DNA of 64,000 nt from Mixta mediterraneensis. Its GTDB lineage: Bacteria > Pseudomonadota > Gammaproteobacteria > Enterobacterales > Enterobacteriaceae. Positions 9,256-19,715 of this stretch are shown piece by piece (within the stretch, counting starts at the first letter, position 1; every line of letters starts with the position of its first letter). Where the stretch lies: contig NZ_JACFXY010000006.1 in assembly GCF_014946725.1 (NCBI RefSeq), forward strand, positions 210,608 through 274,607, read 5' to 3'. A program made the translations under genes and the position numbers. The notes below the pieces were generated by a model. That model did no database searches. It had not been told where the DNA came from and worked only from the letters and a program-made list of their open reading frames with translations.

Positions 9256-10200
9256 TCAGAACAAATCATTTAAATTCTGGCTATACGCCTTCACCACTTT
9301 TTCGCCCATGCTTTTGAATTGCTGGATCATTCCTACTAATTTTTGTGCATATTTCGGATCGGTAGCATAACCAGCAGCCTGTAGCGCCTGCGCACCCTGT
9401 TCTGCACTTTGCGCGTTGGCAACAGCGGCATAACGTGGGTTATTAGCGATCAGTTTGACGTAATCGGTTAACGCTTCGAAATAGGAGCTATAGACGCGGA
9501 AACTGGCGCGCACTTTCTTCGCCTCTCCCCCTTCATATTCCGTGGTCATAATATCGGTGGTTTCGCCTTTCCAGTCGCCGCTGGCTTTGATACCAAATAC
9601 GTTGTAACTCGGTTTGCCATCACGGGTGAGAATTTGACGCTGGCCCCAGCCCGACTCCAGCGCTGCCTGCGCCAGAATAAGGTGATGAGGAATACCGCTT
9701 TGCTGGCTGGCAGCCTGCGCGGGTTGTGCCAGCTGGGCGATAAACTCACTGCTGTCGCTGGGCAAATGAGCGGGCGACACCGGCAGGCGCGGCATCGCCT
9801 TACGCACGATTTGCTCCAGCTGCTGCGCTGGCGCAACGGTACTCAGAATAAAGCTGTTGTCCAGCTTCATCGGCACGGTTCCGGCGCGTTCGTCCGGTGC
9901 TTTGGCGGGTTGCATTTGTTTGACAATGGTCTCCGCCAGTCCAAGCCCGCGTTTACCTATCTCCTGCCCCAGTTGCTGATCGTAAAGCGAGGTATAAAGC
10001 CGGGTCTGGTCATTACTTAACAGGCCATCCTGCGGCAACGCTTCACGCATGCTTTTTAGCATCATCTGTACGAACATGCCCTCAACCTGACGAGCAACCT
10101 GCAGGGCTTTGCCTTTGGGATCACTGCTCGCCTGGCGCTTCAGTTCGTTTAATGAGCGGCTGTCGTAAGCCGCGTTCATCAGCATTGGGGTATCAGCCAT
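9256..10200 (-). CDS. flgJ: Flagellar rod cap / peptidoglycan hydrolase FlgJ
   Basis: FlgJ caps the growing rod and opens the peptidoglycan for it. The 314-residue product has the N-terminal rod-cap domain (about residues 1-150, with VARQVEGMFVQMMLKSMR) and a C-terminal glucosaminidase domain of the GH73 type. In the latter, ALESGWGQ carries the likely catalytic glutamate and NVFGIKA follows. The start at 10200 ([17 protein letters not shown]) matches the E. coli N-terminus. Its ATG overlaps the flgI stop by one base (TAATG), suggesting coupling. An in-frame start at 10230 would lie inside flgI and is less likely. Confidence 0.96.
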   Translation of the reverse strand: MADTPMLMNAAYDSRSLNELKRQASSDPKGKALQVARQVEGMFVQMMLKSMREALPQDGLLSNDQTRLYTSLYDQQLGQEIGKRGLGLAETIVKQMQPAKAPDERAGTVPMKLDNSFILSTVAPAQQLEQIVRKAMPRLPVSPAHLPSDSSEFIAQLAQPAQAASQQSGIPHHLILAQAALESGWGQRQILTRDGKPSYNVFGIKASGDWKGETTDIMTTEYEGGEAKKVRASFRVYSSYFEALTDYVKLIANNPRYAAVANAQSAEQGAQALQAAGYATDPKYAQKLVGMIQQFKSMGEKVVKAYSQNLNDLF

Positions 10201-11309
10201 TAGATAATTTCCAGTTTGGCGCGCAGACAACCGGCGCTCTGCATCGATTGCAAAATTGACATCAGCTCGATAGGCGAGGCACCCAGCGCATTCAGTGCGC
10301 GCACCACACTGTTCAGACTGGCGCTGGCGCTGACGCGTTGCAACGCGCCGCCGCTCTGACGCAGATCGATCTGCGTTTGCGGCGTAACCACCGTTTGACC
10401 ACCCGCAAAAGGTGTGTCCGGCTGGCTGACGTTTTGCTGCTGGTTCACCGTTACCGACAGATTGCCCTGCGCTACCGCACAGGTATCCAGCGTCACTTCG
10501 CGGTTCATGACCACAGAACCAGTACGTGAGTTGATAATGACTTTGGCGTCTTCGATGGGGATTGCCACATCGATATTTTGAATCTCAGCCAGCAGACGCA
10601 CCTGCGCACCGTTGTTTGGTGATACACGTACCTGTACGGTACGTGCATCCAGCGGTTGCGCTGCGCCATAACCGCCGCGCGTGTTGATCGCATCAGCAAT
10701 GCGCTGTGCCATGGAAAAATCTTCACTATTCAGCTGCAGGTTGATGGTGTTCTGAGAACCAAAATTGCTCTGCAGTTCTCGTTCCACCGTGGCTCCGCCG
10801 GTAATGCGTCCGCCGTTCAGCTGATTAACCTGAACGCTGCTGCCGCCCGCCGCGGCACCCGCGCCGCCAACCAGAATGTTGCCCTGCGCCAGTGCATAAA
10901 CCTGGTTATCAACGCCTTTCATGGGCGTCATCAGCAGCGTGCCGCCGCGCAAACTCTTGGCATTCCCCAGCGATGACACCACCACATCCAGCGTCTGCCC
11001 CTGACGCGCAAAAGCAGGCAACTTTGCCGTTACCATCACCGCCGCAACGTTTTTCAACTGCATATTGGTGCCGGTTGGTACGGTAATGCCCAGCTGCGAA
11101 AGCATGTTATTCACCGTTTGCGTAGTGAATGGGGTTTGCGTGGTCTGGTCACCTGTGCCATCAAGACCCACCACCAAACCGTAACCCAGCAGCTGGTTGT
11201 CACGAACGCCCTGTACTGTGGTCAGATCGCGGATACGATCGGCCTGAGCCAGCAGGCTTACACCCAGCAACAGGCACAGACCGAAACGCAGAAGCGTTAA
11301 CTTTTTCAT
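10200..11309 (-). CDS. flgI: Flagellar P-ring protein FlgI
   Basis: FlgI assembles the P ring in the peptidoglycan layer after Sec export and needs the chaperone FlgA. The 369-residue precursor has a clear signal peptide ([21 protein letters not shown], cleavage after the QA that precedes DRIRDL). The mature part shows the family start [20 protein letters not shown] and the conserved GTGDQT. The length fits E. coli (365). It lies between flgH (9 bp gap) and flgJ (1 bp overlap). Confidence 0.97.
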   Translation of the reverse strand: MKKLTLLRFGLCLLLGVSLLAQADRIRDLTTVQGVRDNQLLGYGLVVGLDGTGDQTTQTPFTTQTVNNMLSQLGITVPTGTNMQLKNVAAVMVTAKLPAFARQGQTLDVVVSSLGNAKSLRGGTLLMTPMKGVDNQVYALAQGNILVGGAGAAAGGSSVQVNQLNGGRITGGATVERELQSNFGSQNTINLQLNSEDFSMAQRIADAINTRGGYGAAQPLDARTVQVRVSPNNGAQVRLLAEIQNIDVAIPIEDAKVIINSRTGSVVMNREVTLDTCAVAQGNLSVTVNQQQNVSQPDTPFAGGQTVVTPQTQIDLRQSGGALQRVSASASLNSVVRALNALGASPIELMSILQSMQSAGCLRAKLEII

Positions 11310-11318
11310 CGTAACCTC

Positions 11319-12029
11319 TTACATCGGCGAGATATTTAAGAAGAAGCGTTGCAGCCAACCCATAGTCTGCGCTTCATTGATATACCCGTTACCGACGTAC
11401 TCAATACGTGCATCGGCGACCGCCGTTGACAACACTGCGTTACTGGCGCTGATCGTGCGTGGATTCACTACGCCCGAGAAGCGAATAAACTCGGTGCCCT
11501 GATTAATGGCGATCTGTTTTTCACCCACTACATGGAGGTTGCCGTTTGATAACACCTGATCCACAGTGACGGTAATCGTGCCGGTAAAGGTGTTATTCGC
11601 TGATGCGCCACCTTTCCCTGCGAAATCATTTTTACCTTCCATTCCAAGGTTCGCTTTTTCTCCACTGGCCCCCACCAGACCCGTCAGTGCGGTTGGCACG
11701 GTGCTTAAGCCAAAGCTGTTGCTGCCGTCACGGCTGGCATTGGCAGAGGAACTTTTACTGGCACTAACATTTTCCTGCAACGTAATGGTTAAGGTATCGC
11801 CAATGTTACGCGGGCGACGATCCTCAAACAGCGGCTGGTAGCCATAGTTGAGTGGTGCAACACCCTGGAAAATGGAGCCGTTGACCACTGGCGGCGCCGA
11901 CGGCAGCGGCTGAGCTGTGGTCGCTCCTTCTACCAGCGGTGTGCGCGGCACTAACGCACAACCGTTAACAGTCAGCAGCAGCGTGGCTACTAACCAATGT
12001 CCAGGCTTGAGAATCTGTTGCTTCGCCAC
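11319..12029 (-). CDS. flgH: Flagellar L-ring lipoprotein FlgH
   Basis: FlgH forms the outer-membrane L ring. The 236-residue precursor has a type II signal peptide with lipobox VNGC (Cys24). Family blocks follow: [40 protein letters not shown], and the C-terminal NPRTISASN...[24 protein letters not shown] region. The length is as in E. coli (232). It is transcribed with flgG upstream and flgI downstream. Confidence 0.97.
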   Translation of the reverse strand: MAKQQILKPGHWLVATLLLTVNGCALVPRTPLVEGATTAQPLPSAPPVVNGSIFQGVAPLNYGYQPLFEDRRPRNIGDTLTITLQENVSASKSSSANASRDGSNSFGLSTVPTALTGLVGASGEKANLGMEGKNDFAGKGGASANNTFTGTITVTVDQVLSNGNLHVVGEKQIAINQGTEFIRFSGVVNPRTISASNAVLSTAVADARIEYVGNGYINEAQTMGWLQRFFLNISPM

Positions 12030-12093
12030 GGAATTACGACCTTATCTCTGTCTGTTCTTCAGGCCAGCCCGACGCTGGCCCTTACCACCAGCG

Positions 12094-12876
12094 TTACAGC
12101 TGAGTTAATTTCTGCAGCATCTGATCAGACGTACTGATTGCTTTGCTGTTGATCTCATACGCGCGCTGCGTCTGGATCATCGTGACGAGTTCTTCCGCCA
12201 CATTGACGTTCGACGTTTCCACATAGCCTTGATACAGAAGTCCCGCGCCATTCTGACCCGGCGTGCTGTCGGTAGGCGCACCTGACGCCTGCGTTTCCTG
12301 GTACAGGTTCTCACCTACGCTGTCGAGACCAGCATCGTTCATAAAGGTGCTCAGCGTTAACTGCCCCACCTGTGTCGCCTGGGTTTGTCCCTGCTGCGTT
12401 ACGCTTACCACGCCATCGCGTGCAACAGTGATGCTTGTCGCGTTAGCAGGAATAGTGATGCCAGGCTGCACCGGGAAACCGGAGTTCGTCACTAACTGAC
12501 CATTCTGATCCACCTGAAACGAACCATCGCGGGTATACGCCGAGGTGCCGTCTGGCATCTGAATCTGGAAATAACCCTGACCGTTGATGGCGATGTCTTT
12601 TGAGTTGTCGGTCTGCGACAGGTTACCCTGGGTATGCAGGCGTTCAGTGGTCACCGGGCGCACACCCGTACCAATCTGTAACCCGGACGGTAGTGTGGTC
12701 TGCTCAGACGACTGCGTGCCCGGTTGGCGCATGGTTTGGTACATCAGATCTTCAAATACAGCACGTGAGCGCTTAAAACCGTTGGTACTGACGTTTGCCA
12801 GGTTATTGGCAATCACGTCCATGTTCATTTGCTGCGCATCAAGACCGGTTTTGGCGATCCATAAAGAACGAATCAT
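12094..12876 (-). CDS. flgG: Flagellar distal rod protein FlgG
   Basis: FlgG builds the distal rod. The 260-residue protein has the rod/hook N-terminal helix with [20 protein letters not shown] (about residues 20-40). The central [11 protein letters not shown] block and the C-terminal helix [20 protein letters not shown] follow, the hallmark of axial proteins. The length equals E. coli FlgG (260). It is exported by the flagellar type III system without a cleaved signal. Confidence 0.97.
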   Translation of the reverse strand: MIRSLWIAKTGLDAQQMNMDVIANNLANVSTNGFKRSRAVFEDLMYQTMRQPGTQSSEQTTLPSGLQIGTGVRPVTTERLHTQGNLSQTDNSKDIAINGQGYFQIQMPDGTSAYTRDGSFQVDQNGQLVTNSGFPVQPGITIPANATSITVARDGVVSVTQQGQTQATQVGQLTLSTFMNDAGLDSVGENLYQETQASGAPTDSTPGQNGAGLLYQGYVETSNVNVAEELVTMIQTQRAYEINSKAISTSDQMLQKLTQL

Positions 12877-12893
12877 GTTGTTATCCTCGCGCC

Positions 12894-13652
12894 TTAGCTG
12901 CTCATGTTCAGCAGCTGATTGGCTTTTTGCTCGTTTTCATCAACGTTTGCGATCACTTTCATCTGCATCTCAAAACGTCGGGCGTTGGCGATCATGTCGA
13001 CCATGGTTTCCACCGGTTTAACGTTGCTACCTTCGAGCACACCCGGCATTACCTGCATGGTGGCGTCGGCCTGCAATGCCGCGCCGCGTGTTGCCTGCGT
13101 CGCTGGCGTTGGACGGAACATGCCGTCGTCACCACGCTGCATCTCTTGCCCGCTGGCTTTCACCAGCTTCAGACGGCCAAGCTGCACCGTGGCGTTTGGC
13201 GCATCACCCGCATTTAACGCGGTGATGGAACCGTCAGCAGCAATAGTCATTTCCGCGCCCTGTGGAATGGCGATCGGACCGCCATCGCCCATCACGGGAT
13301 TGCCCTGAATCGTTAACGTTCCGTTCGGGCTGATTTGCATATTGCCGTTGCGGGTATACGCTTCGCTGCCATCAGCGGTACGCACCGCCAGCCAGCCATC
13401 TTGCTGAACCGCCACGTCCAGCGGACGCTCGGTATAATCCATTGCGCCCTGGCTCATATCCGCCCCTGGCGTCGAAACCGTAACCAGAGTGCGGGTTGGC
13501 AACGACCAGCCGTTGACTGGCACGGCGCGCAACGCGTTGAGCTGGGCACGAAACCCCGGCGTTGAGGCGTTGGCAAGGTTGCTGGCAGTAACGGCTTGCT
13601 GATTCAGCGTTTGGCTGGCAGCCCCCATTGCGGTATATATTGCGTGATCCAT
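12894..13652 (-). CDS. flgF: Flagellar proximal rod protein FlgF
   Basis: This 252-residue proximal rod subunit starts [19 protein letters not shown] and carries the axial motif [15 protein letters not shown]. It closes with the conserved C-terminal helix containing [18 protein letters not shown]. The length fits E. coli (251). The position between flgE and flgG and the close spacing are as in all enterobacterial flg operons. Confidence 0.96.
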   Translation of the reverse strand: MDHAIYTAMGAASQTLNQQAVTASNLANASTPGFRAQLNALRAVPVNGWSLPTRTLVTVSTPGADMSQGAMDYTERPLDVAVQQDGWLAVRTADGSEAYTRNGNMQISPNGTLTIQGNPVMGDGGPIAIPQGAEMTIAADGSITALNAGDAPNATVQLGRLKLVKASGQEMQRGDDGMFRPTPATQATRGAALQADATMQVMPGVLEGSNVKPVETMVDMIANARRFEMQMKVIANVDENEQKANQLLNMSS

Positions 13653-13672
13653 AAAGCAATCCCGTTAGCGCA

Positions 13673-14929
13673 TTAACGTAAGTTAACCAGCGTGTTAAGA
13701 ATCTGGTCCTGAGTTTTGATGGTCTGGGCGTTCGCCTGGTAGTTACGCTGCGCCACGATCATATTTACCAGTTCCTGACTCATATCAACGTTGGAGGCTT
13801 CCAGCGCACCTGCCGTCAGGGAACCGTAAGTGCCGGTATTAGCCAGACCTATCGCCGCCTGCCCTGAGGAGTTGGTTGCAGACCAGACGTTATCGCCTGC
13901 TGACTGCAGCCCTTCCGGGTTAGAGAAGCTCGCCAGTACGATTTGACCCAGCAACTGGGTTTCCTGATTGGAGTAAGTCCCCGTAATCGTGCCATCATCG
14001 TTAATCGCGTAACTGGTCAGATCGCCAGGGGCATAACCATCCTGGGTAGGATTACCAAAGGTGGTGGAACCCGTATTTTGCTGCGCACTACCCAGCATAT
14101 TCAGCGTGATCGCTTGATTAGCTGCAGCACCGTTAGCGCCCGTCAGGTTAATGGTCAACCCAACTGTGCCATCTGTCGTGCTGGTGTCATCGCTGCCGTC
14201 GGCCTTCAGTCGGGTAATACCGGTCAGTTGGCCGTTGGTATCAAATTTCATTCTGAAATCACCAGCGGCCTCGCCAGTGGAGGAATCTATCGCATGGACG
14301 GTCCAGCTATTGGCGGTGGAGTCTTTGACGTAGTACATGTCGAGGGTATGATCGTTACCCTGAGAGTCGTACACCGTCATGGTGCTTTTTGCGTTGTAGC
14401 TATCGACATCACCGGCAGAGAAAACAGGCACATCTGACGTGGAATCAGTCGAGTTCAGGTTCGCCACCTGGCTTGCTGTGGTCGTGGCACGCGCGGCCAT
14501 CTGCGTCGTGGGGATAGTGATCGCCACGGGATTAGCACCGGTTTGAATCGTCGGTGGTACACCGCTGGCTGGATACCCCGTCACAGTCAGCCCCTGGGTA
14601 TTGACCAGGTTACGATTTTCATCGAGCGTAAACTGACCATTACGTGAGTAATACACCGCACCGCTGGTATCCGTCATACGGAAGAAACCGTTACCGCTCA
14701 GCGCCACGTCCAGACCACGACTGGTCGTAGTTGTGGTGCCATCATTGAAGTTCTGGATCACCGCGGCCACTTTAGTACCGAGGCCCACATTGGAGCCGGC
14801 GAACATATCGGCAAACGCAATGGTGCTGGACTTAAAGCCCGCCGTTGCGGCGTTAGCAATGTTGTTACCGATGACATCGAGGTTACTTGAGGCAGCGCCA
14901 AGACCGCTTACCGCTTGGGAAAATGACAT
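13673..14929 (-). CDS. flgE: Flagellar hook protein FlgE
   Basis: FlgE polymerises into the hook that joins rod and filament. The 418-residue product begins MSFSQAVSGLGAASSNLDVI with the axial motif NNIANAATAGFKSS, and ends SNVDMSQELVNMIVAQRNYQ plus a short tail. The middle is long and variable, rich in Thr, Ser and Asp, which accounts for the 16 extra residues over E. coli (402). It lies directly after the hook-cap gene flgD. Confidence 0.97.
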   Translation of the reverse strand: MSFSQAVSGLGAASSNLDVIGNNIANAATAGFKSSTIAFADMFAGSNVGLGTKVAAVIQNFNDGTTTTTSRGLDVALSGNGFFRMTDTSGAVYYSRNGQFTLDENRNLVNTQGLTVTGYPASGVPPTIQTGANPVAITIPTTQMAARATTTASQVANLNSTDSTSDVPVFSAGDVDSYNAKSTMTVYDSQGNDHTLDMYYVKDSTANSWTVHAIDSSTGEAAGDFRMKFDTNGQLTGITRLKADGSDDTSTTDGTVGLTINLTGANGAAANQAITLNMLGSAQQNTGSTTFGNPTQDGYAPGDLTSYAINDDGTITGTYSNQETQLLGQIVLASFSNPEGLQSAGDNVWSATNSSGQAAIGLANTGTYGSLTAGALEASNVDMSQELVNMIVAQRNYQANAQTIKTQDQILNTLVNLR

Positions 14930-14955
14930 GTTTGCTTCTCCTGCTTACAGGTTGA

Positions 14956-15627
14956 TCAGAGAATCTGACGTACTTCGTCAAGGGTGACGGAGCCCATGGT
15001 GCCGAGATCCAGTTTTGTGGTGTCGTCCGTCGTAATTACCCCATTGACGTAGGCGTAGTTAAGCGGTTGTGCCACCAGTTGGGTGCTGCCATTGCTGGCG
15101 GCAATCGAAACCGTATATTTGCCATCTGGTGCCGTTGAACCATCGGCCAATGTGCCATCCCACGAGAAGGTGTGAACGCCCGCGCTGAGCGCCCCGAGGT
15201 CAACGGTGCTGACCGTATTACCACTGGCATCTTTGATCGTGGCGCTGGCCGCGGTTGAGGCGGTGGTCAGTGACACACCAAACGGTGTCGTTGTGCCGCT
15301 GCCGACCAGCACCTGTGAGCCATCAACCATCACGCCATGACCAATTAAGGTTGAGGTTTGCAGCGACTGGTTGGCATTAATCTGACCGGATATTGAACCC
15401 AGCGTGGTGTTAAGTTTCTCAATACCGCTCAGGGTGTTGATCTGTGCCAGCTGCGTGGTGAGCTGACTGTTATCCATCGGATTGGTGGGATCCTGATTTT
15501 GTAACTGCGTCACCAGCATGGTCAAAAACTGATTTTGTAAGTCTTGCGCGCTGTTGCCGCTGCTGCTGCTGGATGAGCTAAGGACGCTGGGGTCCAGTGA
15601 CTCATTAACGCCTACTGAGATAGCCAT
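14956..15627 (-). CDS. flgD: Flagellar hook cap protein FlgD
   Basis: FlgD is the transient scaffold at the hook tip that lets FlgE subunits insert. The 223-residue product has the conserved N-terminal export/cap region with FLTMLVTQLQNQDPTNPMDN (about residues 35-54). A FlgD Ig/Tudor-like region with GVHTFSWDGTLADGSTAPDGKY follows. Length and neighbours fit E. coli (231). Confidence 0.96.
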   Translation of the reverse strand: MAISVGVNESLDPSVLSSSSSSSGNSAQDLQNQFLTMLVTQLQNQDPTNPMDNSQLTTQLAQINTLSGIEKLNTTLGSISGQINANQSLQTSTLIGHGVMVDGSQVLVGSGTTTPFGVSLTTASTAASATIKDASGNTVSTVDLGALSAGVHTFSWDGTLADGSTAPDGKYTVSIAASNGSTQLVAQPLNYAYVNGVITTDDTTKLDLGTMGSVTLDEVRQIL

Positions 15628-15639
15628 TTTTATTCTCCG

Positions 15640-16044
15640 TTATTGACCGATCGTCAGGGTTTTCATCATCATTGATTTCACGGTGTTCAGCACTTCAACG
15701 TTGGCCTGATAACTGCGTGACGCTGACATGGTGTTGACGGTCTCAGAAACCACGTCCACGTTAGGCATCTTCACGTAGCCTTTCTCATCGGCCATCGGAT
15801 TGCCTGGGTCATAAACCAGTTTTGCCGGTGAGGGGTCGTTAATCACCTGCGCCACTTTTACCCCGCCCGTTGCAGCACCTGGTGCGGCATCCGTTTGAAA
15901 TACTACCTGTTTTGCCACGTATGGCTGGCCGTCAGGGCCAGTCACGCTATCGGCATTGGCCAGGTTACTGGCGCTAACGTTTAATCGCTGTGATTGCGCG
16001 GTCATGGCTGATCCGGCAATGTCAAAAATGTTCAGCAAGGCCAT
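15640..16044 (-). CDS. flgC: Flagellar proximal rod protein FlgC
   Basis: FlgC is one of the proximal rod subunits. The 134-residue product has the axial motif [15 protein letters not shown] near residues 19-33 and the C-terminal helix with [19 protein letters not shown]. The length equals E. coli FlgC (134). It starts 2 bp after the flgB stop, as expected for coupled translation. Confidence 0.97.
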   Translation of the reverse strand: MALLNIFDIAGSAMTAQSQRLNVSASNLANADSVTGPDGQPYVAKQVVFQTDAAPGAATGGVKVAQVINDPSPAKLVYDPGNPMADEKGYVKMPNVDVVSETVNTMSASRSYQANVEVLNTVKSMMMKTLTIGQ

Positions 16045-16046
16045 AA

Positions 16047-16457
16047 TTATTGCCCTTGTAACACGCTCATCATGCTTTTGATCTGGCTGCTGATAAGGGT
16101 GAGATCGGTTTGATATTTCAGGCTATTATCCGCGAACTGAGTACGCTCGCGGTCCATATCGACGGTATTGCCGTCGGCAGCAGGCTGATCGGGAATGCGA
16201 TACAGCAAATCCATTGATGACGCAGCGTGAGTCTGTGCTTCAATGTGTCGCGCCGAGGTAACGTTGAGTGACAGGCCTGTCGTAGCCCGCCCATTCTTCA
16301 TCGCCTTGTTCAGCTCGCTGGCGAAGTCAATATCACGGGCCTGGTAACCCGGCGTATCGGCGTTAGCAATGTTTGACGCCAGGATCTCCTGACGCTGGGC
16401 ACGCAGGTTGAGGGCTTCAGTACCGAATTGCAGTGCCGCATCCAGTTTGTCGAGCAT
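16047..16457 (-). CDS. flgB: Flagellar proximal rod protein FlgB
   Basis: This is the first gene of the flgBCDEFGHIJKL operon, encoding a 136-residue proximal rod subunit. The start was set at 16457 ([20 protein letters not shown]), which matches the E. coli start and is preceded by a strong GGAGGA ribosome site. The frame stays open to 16652, but that would add 65 residues overlapping the promoter region and flgA. The axial motif [19 protein letters not shown] is at residues 27-45. Confidence 0.96.
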   Translation of the reverse strand: MLDKLDAALQFGTEALNLRAQRQEILASNIANADTPGYQARDIDFASELNKAMKNGRATTGLSLNVTSARHIEAQTHAASSMDLLYRIPDQPAADGNTVDMDRERTQFADNSLKYQTDLTLISSQIKSMMSVLQGQ

Positions 16458-16523
16458 GCTTCCTCCGCGAATGAGAATTCCGAGCTGGCAGCTTAATAGG
16501 AAAAAAGCAAGGGCGATCGTCTG

Positions 16524-16550
16524 AATAACGCCCCAAATCGTCGCTATTTT
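16524..16550. promoter_or_regulatory. FlhD4C2 operator between flgB and flgA
   Basis: On the minus strand AAAATAGCG (16550-16542), an 11-bp spacer and CGTTATT (16530-16524) form two inverted half-sites. They match the FlhDC consensus AAATA(A/G)CG with a 10-12 bp spacer. The site lies 67 bp upstream of flgB and 62 bp upstream of flgA, so one activator site could serve both class 2 transcripts. Confidence 0.75.
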
Positions 16551-16611
16551 TGCTCTTGACGTTTTTTTTCTCCGCGTAAACTCGTTGCCATTATCAGTAA
16601 GGAGCAGCACC

Positions 16612-17271
16612 ATGCGTGGATACCCCATTCTGTTGGCCAGCCTGCTGGTCATGATCGCGCTGCCTTCCAGCGCCGCCGATCTTAGTGCACAACTGAATCA
16701 ATTTTTTAAAGCACGCGATCCGCAACATGCCGCAGGCATTAATGTGCTGGTGCGTACACCGAAAACGCAATGGCCTGAATGCGATGCGCCGCGATTCTCT
16801 CTGCCGGGCAATAGCCGCTTGTGGGGCAACATGAGCGTGGCCGCTAATTGCGATCAAAATCGCCGTTATATTCAGGTACAGGTACAGGTAAGTGGTCAGT
16901 ATCTGGTGGCGAAACGCCAGCTGGTACGCGGCACCAGCGTAAAGCAAAATGACTTCAGGATGCAGAGTGGACGGCTGGATACGCTACCGGCCCGCACGCT
17001 GTTCAATAGCGATTCGGTGGCGGATGCGGTCGTTCTGCGTGATATTCAACCCGGCCAGCCGGTGAGTTTGTCGATGCTGCGCCAGCCGTGGCGCGTGAAA
17101 GCCGGACAAAATGTGACGGTCATTGCCAGCGGCGAAGGCTTTGATGCCAGCAGCGAAGGCAAGGCGTTAAACAATGCTACCCGCGCGCAATGGGTTCGTG
17201 TGCGCATGGCCAATGGTCAGATTGTTAGCGGCCGGGTGAGCGATGATGGGAATGTTCTGATAACACTATAA
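16612..17271 (+). CDS. flgA: Flagellar P-ring assembly chaperone FlgA
   Basis: FlgA is the periplasmic chaperone for FlgI polymerisation. The 219-residue precursor starts at 16612 behind AAGGAG (16599-16604), giving a normal signal peptide ([22 protein letters not shown]). An in-frame start at 16585 lacks a ribosome site. The C-terminal SAF domain is recognisable from [14 protein letters not shown] through [26 protein letters not shown] to the final [13 protein letters not shown]. It is divergent from flgB and heads flgAMN. Confidence 0.95.
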   Translation: MRGYPILLASLLVMIALPSSAADLSAQLNQFFKARDPQHAAGINVLVRTPKTQWPECDAPRFSLPGNSRLWGNMSVAANCDQNRRYIQVQVQVSGQYLVAKRQLVRGTSVKQNDFRMQSGRLDTLPARTLFNSDSVADAVVLRDIQPGQPVSLSMLRQPWRVKAGQNVTVIASGEGFDASSEGKALNNATRAQWVRVRMANGQIVSGRVSDDGNVLITL

Positions 17272-17276
17272 AGCGT

Positions 17277-17303
17277 TAAAGAAGCCTGTTGTTCTGCCGA
17301 TAG
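17277..17303 (+). promoter_or_regulatory. Sigma-28 (FliA) promoter of flgMN
   Basis: TAAAGAAG (17277-17284), an 11-bp spacer and GCCGATAG (17296-17303) match the FliA consensus TAAAGTTT-N11-GCCGATAA closely. It begins 5 bp after the flgA stop and lies about 70 bp before flgM. This fits the known pattern of flgM transcription from both class 2 (through flgA) and class 3 promoters. Confidence 0.9.
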
Positions 17304-17373
17304 AAGAATCAACAAAGCGATTACGCTATTCTGATTCAGGTGGCAGACCCCCTGATCGTACAGGAGCTTGAAT

Positions 17374-17676
17374 ATGAGCATCGACAGAACACAACCGCTG
17401 AAGCCCGTTAGCACCGTCCAGACGCGTGACACTAACGAGCAGAACAGCACGAAAGTGCGTCAGTATGTGACCACTACGGCAACCACGCCAGGTTCCGCGC
17501 AGGTCAGCCTGAGCAGCGCCCAGTCACAGCTGATGCAGCCAGGCAGCCAGGACATCAATGTCCAGCGCGTAGAACAACTGAAAACCGCCATCCGTAATGG
17601 CGAACTGAAAATGGATACCGGCAAGATAGCGGATGCACTAATTGCCGACACCAGGGCATATTTAGAGGGTAACTAA
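17374..17676 (+). CDS. flgM: Anti-sigma-28 factor FlgM
   Basis: FlgM binds and inhibits sigma-28 until the hook is finished, then is exported. The 100-residue product starts at 17374 ([16 protein letters not shown]) behind CAGGAG at 17361-17366. A start two codons earlier is possible but badly spaced. The C-terminal sigma-28-binding region [20 protein letters not shown] is nearly invariant. The N-terminal half is low-complexity, as expected for a partly disordered protein. Confidence 0.97.
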   Translation: MSIDRTQPLKPVSTVQTRDTNEQNSTKVRQYVTTTATTPGSAQVSLSSAQSQLMQPGSQDINVQRVEQLKTAIRNGELKMDTGKIADALIADTRAYLEGN

Positions 17677-17681
17677 TCCCC

Positions 17682-18113
17682 ATGAACACATTGTTGACCA
17701 CATTAGATAAGATGCAGGAAGTCCTGTCTTCGCTAGCCAGTTTGCTCAACGAAGAACAGCACCAGCTATCGGCTGGCCAAATCAACAGCAATCTGTTGCA
17801 GCGCATAACGGAAGATAAGAGTGCGCTGCTCTCGACGCTGAATTATCTGGATGAAATGCGTCGCGCCGCAGAACCTCACCTGCAGATTCAGGCACCTTAT
17901 GATGGTCAGAGTGACATGTCACATCGCTGGCAGCATATTCAGCAATACACCCGCCGCTTGCAGGATAGTAACGTCCACAACGGCCTGCTGTTACAGCATC
18001 AAATGCGTTTTACCCAGGATGCGCTTGAGGTGTTAAAGCCGCATCAGACCCAGGCATTTTACGGTCCGGATGGCCGGGGTAAAGGTCAGTCAACGCTGAG
18101 TCGTAAAATTTAA
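17682..18113 (+). CDS. flgN: FlgK/FlgL export chaperone FlgN
   Basis: FlgN keeps FlgK and FlgL unfolded for export. The 143-residue, helical product (MNTLLTTLDKMQEVLSSLAS) fits the FlgN family in length (E. coli 138) and position directly after flgM. Its C-terminal region (NGLLLQHQMRFTQDALEVLKP) contains the conserved substrate-binding helix, and FYGPDGRG follows. A shared terminator separates it from murJ. Confidence 0.94.
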   Translation: MNTLLTTLDKMQEVLSSLASLLNEEQHQLSAGQINSNLLQRITEDKSALLSTLNYLDEMRRAAEPHLQIQAPYDGQSDMSHRWQHIQQYTRRLQDSNVHNGLLLQHQMRFTQDALEVLKPHQTQAFYGPDGRGKGQSTLSRKI

Positions 18114-18149
18114 TTCAGACGTTTTTACTTTGCTTTGCCTGTAAAAAAT

Positions 18150-18172
18150 CCCGCGCATCACGCGGGGTTTTT
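18150..18172. terminator. Bidirectional terminator between flgN and murJ
   Basis: CCCGCG (18150-18155) pairs with CGCGGG (18161-18166) around a 5-nt loop. T-rich sequence follows on the plus strand and an A6 run precedes it, so it could end both convergent transcripts. It overlaps neither gene. Confidence 0.8.
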
Positions 18173-18176
18173 CTGC

Positions 18177-19715
18177 TTAAACGGAGGTTCGCCGGGCATA
18201 ATCACGCAGGCGGAAGCCGAGTAAACCAAGCATCAGAAAATATACGCCTCCCCCCACCGCACACACGGCCGCCAGCCGAAGCAAACGCCACAGCATCGTG
18301 CCTTGCTCCCACATCGGCATTACCAGCAACATGCCATACAGCGCCGCCGCCATGACCATAACGGCTAAAACCAGCCGTAAAAGAAAGGTTCCCCAGCCGG
18401 GTTGTGGTCGGAATATATCCTTTTTACGCAGCTGCCAGTAAAGCAGCACAGCGTTTAAACAGGCCGCCAGGCCAATGGACAATGACAGGCCTGCGTGCTT
18501 CAGCGGCCCAATAAATGTCAGGTTCATGAGCTGGGTCATGATTAAGGTAAAGATAGCGATTCTCACCGGCGTTTTAATGTCCTGACGTGAATAGAAACCC
18601 GGCGCCAGCACTTTCACTACAATCAGCCCCATCAAACCTACCGAGTAGGCGATCAGTGCGCGTTGCGTCATTAACGCATCAAAGGCGGTAAATTTGCCGT
18701 ACTGAAACAGTGCAATGGTTAGCGGGCCAGACAACATACCTAACGCCACCGCGCAGGGTAGCGCCAGCAGGAAGCACAGACGTAATCCCCAGTCCATCAA
18801 ACGTGAATATTCATCATGGTTGCCGCTGGAAAAACTCTTTGCCAGTGATGGCAGTAAAATGGTGCCCAGCGCCACACCCAGCACGCCGGAAGGAAACTCC
18901 ATCAGACGGTCAGCGTAATACATCCACGATACTGAACCAGAAACCAGAAATGAGGCGAAGATGGTATTGATGATCAGCGACACCTGACTGACCGAAACGC
19001 CTAAAATCGCCGGTCCCATCTGACGCATGACGCGCCAGACGCCTGCATCTTTTAAATTGATGCGCGGCAGCACCAGCATGCCAATTTTTTTCAGGTGCGG
19101 AAGCTGATACCCCAGTTGTAATACGCCTCCCACCACCACTGCCCACGCCAGCGCCATGACCGGTGGATGAAAGTGCGGCGCGGCAAATAGCGCAAAACCG
19201 ATCATGCTGATATTGAGCAGCGTTGGGGCAAAGGCCGGCACAGAAAAGCGGTTCCAGGTATTGAGCACCGCGCCTGTCAGCGAGGCAAGCGAGATGAGCA
19301 GGATATAAGGAAAGGTTACGCGCAGCAGCGAGCTGGTCAGGGCAAATTTATCCGCGGTGTCGGCGAAACCTGGCGCGGTCACTAAGATCACCCACGGTGC
19401 CACAATCATGCCTGCCACGGTCACGACGGCTAAAACCAGCGTCAGCAGACCAGAAACATAGGCGAAAAAAAACCGGGCTGCCTCATCCCCCTGTTTGCTT
19501 TTGTATTCAGCCAGAATCGGCACGAAGGCCTGAGAGAATGCGCCTTCGGCAAAAATACGGCGCAAGAGGTTAGGTAATTTAAACGCAACGAAAAAGGCAT
19601 CGGTTGCCATTCCGGCACCAAATACGCGCGCCACAATGGCATCACGAGCAAAACCCAACACGCGGGAAAACAGCGTCATGGAACTGACCGCTGCCAGCGA
19701 TTTCAACAAATTCAT
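18177..19715 (-). CDS. murJ: Lipid II flippase MurJ (MviN)
   Basis: MurJ moves the peptidoglycan precursor lipid II across the inner membrane and is essential in E. coli. The 512-residue protein has about 14 hydrophobic segments and begins [20 protein letters not shown], with the family motif [15 protein letters not shown] next. The conserved [17 protein letters not shown] segment includes the charged cavity residues. The length matches E. coli (511). In E. coli an oxidoreductase gene (mviM) precedes it; here there is only a non-coding gap before yceH. Confidence 0.97.
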   Translation of the reverse strand: MNLLKSLAAVSSMTLFSRVLGFARDAIVARVFGAGMATDAFFVAFKLPNLLRRIFAEGAFSQAFVPILAEYKSKQGDEAARFFFAYVSGLLTLVLAVVTVAGMIVAPWVILVTAPGFADTADKFALTSSLLRVTFPYILLISLASLTGAVLNTWNRFSVPAFAPTLLNISMIGFALFAAPHFHPPVMALAWAVVVGGVLQLGYQLPHLKKIGMLVLPRINLKDAGVWRVMRQMGPAILGVSVSQVSLIINTIFASFLVSGSVSWMYYADRLMEFPSGVLGVALGTILLPSLAKSFSSGNHDEYSRLMDWGLRLCFLLALPCAVALGMLSGPLTIALFQYGKFTAFDALMTQRALIAYSVGLMGLIVVKVLAPGFYSRQDIKTPVRIAIFTLIMTQLMNLTFIGPLKHAGLSLSIGLAACLNAVLLYWQLRKKDIFRPQPGWGTFLLRLVLAVMVMAAALYGMLLVMPMWEQGTMLWRLLRLAAVCAVGGGVYFLMLGLLGFRLRDYARRTSV

